Shown here piece after piece: positions 60,953 to 64,000 of a stretch of 64,000 bases of DNA. Where the stretch lies: contig NZ_JAFHKL010000010.1 of assembly GCF_016937655.1 (NCBI RefSeq), positions 124,001-188,000 of the forward strand. The letters are read 5' to 3'. Made by a program: the position numbers and the translations under genes. The notes under the pieces are model-generated. The model saw only the letters and a program-made list of their open reading frames with translations, was not told where the DNA came from and did not search any database. Each line of letters begins with the position of its first letter. The first letter of the stretch is position 1. This DNA comes from Chromobacterium alkanivorans. Lineage in GTDB: Bacteria; Pseudomonadota; Gammaproteobacteria; Burkholderiales; Chromobacteriaceae.

Positions 60953-61219
60953 ATCCAGCGGCTGAAACCACTCCTCATGACGACTCAGCGCCGCCAGCCC
61001 GCACTCGGCGCTGGCTTCCAGCCAGACGAGGCGGAAAACGTCGGCGTCGCTTATCCCCTCGTAGACTTCCATCCAGGTGCCGGCGTCGTCGCGGCGGCGC
61101 AGCAGGCGGCCGGCGACGCCGGTGCGCGTCAGCAGCGCGGACTGCAGCGTCCGCAGGCGGGCGAGCAGCGCCGCGTCGCCGGCGTCGGTTTTGAAATAGC
61201 AATACAAGCTGTGGCTCAT
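60950..61219 (-). CDS. DUF4936 family protein
   Basis: 89 residues (MSHSLYCYFK ... RTGVAGRLLRRRDDAGTWMEVYEG), a small cytoplasmic protein of unknown function typical of betaproteobacteria, with a dimeric alpha-beta-barrel look. ATG at 61219 follows GGAGCCC. Its stop codon coincides with the edge of MITE copy F. Divergent from tyrA. Confidence 0.85.
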   Translation of the reverse strand: MSHSLYCYFKTDAGDAALLARLRTLQSALLTRTGVAGRLLRRRDDAGTWMEVYEGISDADVFRLVWLEASAECGLAALSRHEEWFQPLD

Positions 61220-61335
61220 TCCGGGCTCCTTGGGTGGGGCGGACGCCATCGCGCCGCAACAGCATGGTTGTCAGCCATCGTTAGGCAGGTATGATAGCTG
61301 TTCTGTGTTCCAAGGCCATGGATAGAGGAGAAGCG

Positions 61336-62220
61336 GTGCAGCAAGGGATGGATACCCTGGTGGTGGTGGGCGTCGGCCTGATCGGCGGCTCTTTCGCCTT
61401 GTCGCTGAAGCGCGCGGGTTTGGCGCGGCATGTGATCGGCGTTGGACGCACCCGGGAAAACCTGGAGCGGGCGCTGGAGCTGGGCGTGGTGGACGAGATC
61501 AGCCAGGATCTGGCTGAGGTGGCCGAACGCGCCGATCTGGTGCTGCTGGCTTCGCCGGTAGGCCAGATGGGCGCGCTGATGGCGGCGATGGCGCCGCGGC
61601 TGCGGCCGGAGGCGGTGGTTACCGACGCCGGCAGCACCAAGGGCGACGTGGTGGAGTTGTACCGTCGGCATTTGCCGAAGCAACTGGCGCATTGCGTGCC
61701 GGCCCACCCCATTGCCGGCTCCGACCTGTCCGGCGCCACCGCCGCGCAGTACGGTTTGTACGAAAACCGCAAAGTGGTGCTGACGCCCTTGCCGGAGACG
61801 CAGCCTGCCGTCGCCGAGCGAGTGGCGGCGCTGTGGCGCGCCTGCGGCGCGGAAATCCATCGGATGACGGCAGAGGAGCACGACGCGGTGTTCGCCACCG
61901 TCAGCCACCTGCCGCACTTGCTGGCCTTCGCCTATGTGGACATGGTGGCGGGCAAGGCCGACGCCGAGCGTTGCTTCGATTTCGCCGCCACCGGTTTTCG
62001 CGATTTCACCCGCATCGCCGGCAGCCATCCGGAAATGTGGACCGACATCAGTCTGGCCAACCGCGAGGCGCTGTTGGAGGAGCTGGACCGCTACCGCGCC
62101 GGGCTGGACCAATTGCGCCAGCTGCTGGCGGCCGGCGACGGCGAGCGGCTGGCGGAACGCTTCGGCGCGGCGCGCGGCGCGCGCACGCGCTGGCATCAGC
62201 AATTCATGCGCAAGGGCTGA
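61336..62220 (+). CDS. tyrA: Prephenate dehydrogenase
   Basis: 294 residues. NAD-dependent oxidative decarboxylation of prephenate in tyrosine synthesis. GVGLIGGSFALSLKRAG binds NAD; HPIAGSDLSGATAA contains the catalytic His region; HLPHLLAFAY and GFRDFTRIAGSHPEMW are typical. The start is GTG at 61336, chosen because GAGGAG lies five bases upstream; in-frame ATG codons at 61291 and 61318 lack a site. Stop is 2 bp before the SDR gene. Confidence 0.93.
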   Translation: MQQGMDTLVVVGVGLIGGSFALSLKRAGLARHVIGVGRTRENLERALELGVVDEISQDLAEVAERADLVLLASPVGQMGALMAAMAPRLRPEAVVTDAGSTKGDVVELYRRHLPKQLAHCVPAHPIAGSDLSGATAAQYGLYENRKVVLTPLPETQPAVAERVAALWRACGAEIHRMTAEEHDAVFATVSHLPHLLAFAYVDMVAGKADAERCFDFAATGFRDFTRIAGSHPEMWTDISLANREALLEELDRYRAGLDQLRQLLAAGDGERLAERFGAARGARTRWHQQFMRKG

Positions 62221-62222
62221 AC

Positions 62223-62972
62223 ATGGACGGCAAGGTGGTGTTGATCACCGGCGCTTCGCGCGGCATAGGCGCGGCGACCGCGCGTCTGGCGGCGGCGGAG
62301 GGCTGGCGCGTCGCCGTCAATTACCGCAGCGACTGGGCCGGAGCGGAGGCGGTGGCGGCCGAGCTGCAGAGCGCGGGCGCCGATGCCGCCGTGTTTTGCG
62401 CCGATGTCGCGCTGGAGGCGGAAATCGTTAGCTTGTTCGACGCGGTGGCGGCGCATTACGGCCGCCTCGACGCCTTGGTCAACAATGCCGCCGTCACCGC
62501 GCCGATAGGGCGGCTGGAGGACTATTCGGCGGAACGGGTGGAGCGGGTGCTGCGCAGCAATGTGCTGGGCCCCATTCTCTGCTGCCGCGAGGCGGTGCGC
62601 CGGATGTCCACCCGTCGCGGCGGCGCAGGCGGAGCCATCGTCAACGTTTCTTCCGCCGCGTCGCGGCTGGGCTCGGCCGGCGAGTACGTCGACTACGCCG
62701 CCAGCAAGGGCGCGATCGATACCCTGACCTTGGGCCTGGCGCGCGAGGTGGCCGCCGAAGGCGTCCGCGTCAACGCGGTGCGCCCGGGCCTGATCCATAC
62801 CGGCATTCATGCCGCCAGCGGCGAGCCCGGCCGGGTGGAGCGTCTGGCCGGCAGCGTGCCGATGGGGCGCGGCGGCGAGGCCGAGGAAGTGGCCGCCGCC
62901 ATCGTCTGGCTGTTGTCCGACGCCAGCTCCTTTTGCACCGGCAGCCTGCTGGACGTCAGCGGCGGTCGCTGA
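62223..62972 (+). CDS. SDR-family oxidoreductase
   Basis: 249 residues. TGASRGIGAATARLAA binds NAD(P)H, NNAAVTAPIG the cofactor ring, and the Ser-Tyr-Lys residues are in NVSSAASRLGSAGEYVDYAASKG. Similar to FabG-like and glucose-dehydrogenase-like proteins; substrate unknown. Likely co-transcribed with tyrA (2-bp gap). Its last 17 bases overlap the 3' end of the convergent LysR gene. Confidence 0.9.
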   Translation: MDGKVVLITGASRGIGAATARLAAAEGWRVAVNYRSDWAGAEAVAAELQSAGADAAVFCADVALEAEIVSLFDAVAAHYGRLDALVNNAAVTAPIGRLEDYSAERVERVLRSNVLGPILCCREAVRRMSTRRGGAGGAIVNVSSAASRLGSAGEYVDYAASKGAIDTLTLGLAREVAAEGVRVNAVRPGLIHTGIHAASGEPGRVERLAGSVPMGRGGEAEEVAAAIVWLLSDASSFCTGSLLDVSGGR

Positions 62973-63858
62973 GCCAGCGCTCGCGCATCAAGTTCAGAAA
63001 CTGGGTCACCAGCGGCGCGTCTTCGTCCTGACGGGTGGCCAGCCCCATCGCCAGATACGCGCCTTCGTCCAGCAGCGGCACATAGCGCACGCCGGGCAGC
63101 CGCACGCATTCCAGCGGCGAAGGCAGGATGGCGATGCCGAGTCCGGCGGCGACCAGGCCGATCTGGGTGATCGCTTCGCCTGCCTCCTGCCGCGGCCGCC
63201 AGTCCATGTCTTGGCGGCGCGCCAGTTCGCGCAGCACCGTGTTCAAGCCGGTGCCGGCCTCCTGGGGGTAGCCGATCAGGCTTTCCCCGCGCAATTGCTC
63301 CAGCCGCAGAGCCGGCTGGCCGGCCAGGGCATGGTCGGCGCTGATCACCACCCGCAGCGCGTCTCGCTGCAATTCCACCACCGCGATGTCCGCCATGAGC
63401 TCCAGGCCGCTGAAGCGCACGAAGCCTATGTCCAGCCGCCGTTGCTGCAAAGCCTGGTACTGGTCGGCGGTGAACATCTCGCGCAGTTTGAGCCGCACTT
63501 CAGGAAAGCGCTGGCGGTAGTTGTGCAGGCCTGCGTGCAGGATGGGGGACAAGGGCAGCGAGGAAGTGAAGCCTATGCTCAGCTCGCCGATCTCGCCGCG
63601 CGCGGCGCGCCGGGCTTCCATCGCGGCCAATTCCGCGTCGGCGAGAATGCGCTGGGCGCGGCCCAGGAATTGGCGGCCGGCCTCGGTCAGCTCCACCTTG
63701 CGCTGGTGGCGGCGCAGCAGCCGCACGCCCAATTCCGCTTCCAGCGCCTGGATCTGCTGGCTGAGCGGGGGCTGGCCGATATGCAAGCGCTGGGCGGCGC
63801 GCGTGAAGTGCAGCTCTTCGGCCACGGCGACGAAGTAGCGCAGATGGCGTAGTTCCAT
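62956..63858 (-). CDS. LysR-family transcriptional regulator (CatR/BenM-like)
   Basis: 300 residues. N-terminal winged helix (MELRHLRYFVAVAEELHFTRAAQRLHIGQPPLSQQI in outline: RHL-YFVAVAE, FTRAAQRL, PPLSQQI) and a C-terminal effector domain (GELSIGFTSSLPLSPILHAGL) of the aromatic-responsive subgroup. Presumably controls the divergent gene beginning at 63960, through the palindrome directly upstream. ATG at 63858; a longer in-frame start at 63915 is not supported. Confidence 0.92.
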   Translation of the reverse strand: MELRHLRYFVAVAEELHFTRAAQRLHIGQPPLSQQIQALEAELGVRLLRRHQRKVELTEAGRQFLGRAQRILADAELAAMEARRAARGEIGELSIGFTSSLPLSPILHAGLHNYRQRFPEVRLKLREMFTADQYQALQQRRLDIGFVRFSGLELMADIAVVELQRDALRVVISADHALAGQPALRLEQLRGESLIGYPQEAGTGLNTVLRELARRQDMDWRPRQEAGEAITQIGLVAAGLGIAILPSPLECVRLPGVRYVPLLDEGAYLAMGLATRQDEDAPLVTQFLNLMRERWLSDRR

Positions 63859-63860
63859 AA

Positions 63861-63881
63861 TTGATATTTTAAACGTATCAA
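63861..63881. promoter_or_regulatory. Candidate LysR binding palindrome
   Basis: Inverted repeat TTGATA-N9-TATCAA immediately upstream of the LysR start, in the 101-bp divergent intergenic region; it includes the T-N11-A core expected of LysR-type sites. Confidence 0.55.
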
Positions 63882-63959
63882 ATGATGGGTAAATATATAT
63901 TGGACTGCGTCTCAAGCCAAGACTAAGCTCGAAGTCATATTTCGCATTGAAAGCTTTTC

Positions 63960-64000
63960 ATGTCCGCCGATTCATCTTCTTCCTGCGTTTGCGCCGTCGC
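63960..64000 (+). CDS. Start of a divergent gene, truncated by the window end
   Basis: ATG at 63960 opens a frame (MSADSSSSCVCAV) that continues to the last base. A GAAAG ribosome site is nearby. Too short to identify; position suggests a target of the LysR regulator. Confidence 0.4.
   Translation, partial: MSADSSSSCVCAV

Overview
The window is about two-thirds G+C, densely coded, and reads as one chromosomal segment of a motile Gram-negative betaproteobacterium. A Neisseria-type porin, the maf-yceD-rpmF-plsX-fabHDG-acpP-fabF locus, a DUF4936 gene, fdxA and a glycine-riboswitch gcvTHP operon point to Neisseriales, most likely Chromobacterium or a close relative. This assignment is inference from gene content; no 16S or tRNA gene is present to confirm it.

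Region 1 (1-15338) is sensory. On the minus strand lie the 5' part of a cheA, cheZ, cheY and two tandem cheV genes, i.e. flagellar chemotaxis. Divergently on the plus strand runs a second chemosensory operon: a soluble PAS histidine kinase, a STAS protein, a SpoIIE-type PP2C phosphatase, then cheY, cheA, cheW, a PAS-containing MCP, cheR, cheB and cheD. The STAS/PP2C pair at its head is a partner-switching module without its usual anti-sigma kinase.

Region 2 (15363-26302) holds fdxA, gluQ, an AdiC-like antiporter, a VanX-type dipeptidase, a fused dihydroxyacetone kinase, and the glycine cleavage operon led by a promoter and a tandem glycine riboswitch. Region 3 (26424-40195) holds a seven-domain hybrid kinase/GGDEF/EAL protein, a family-3 binding protein, an orphan DppA-like protein, a TetR regulator, and a TctDE-like two-component system divergent from an AfuABC/FbpABC-like ABC transporter, with a candidate response-regulator direct repeat between them.

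Region 4 (40547-48838) holds a major porin with a long AT-rich upstream region that carries a candidate ~93-nt small RNA with its own promoter and terminator, then metY, a BLUF photoreceptor, a GIDE/EF-hand membrane protein with LemA, a DUF2520 dehydrogenase-like protein, pncB and an RsmI-like methylase. Region 5 (48835-58160) is housekeeping: maf/yceF, yceD, rpmF, plsX, the fatty-acid synthesis genes, and pabB-pabC (folate). Region 6 (58360-64000) has a DAACS symporter, a structured intergenic stretch, an EAL phosphodiesterase, DUF4936, tyrA, an SDR oxidoreductase, a LysR regulator with a palindromic site, and the first codons of a divergent gene.

Six copies of a 120-150 bp inverted-repeat element (MITE) are scattered through the window. 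The best copies are flanked by 3-bp TNA duplications (TTA or TCA) that coincide with the stop codons of the adjacent genes. This and the candidate porin-upstream RNA are the two most interesting undescribed-looking signals.
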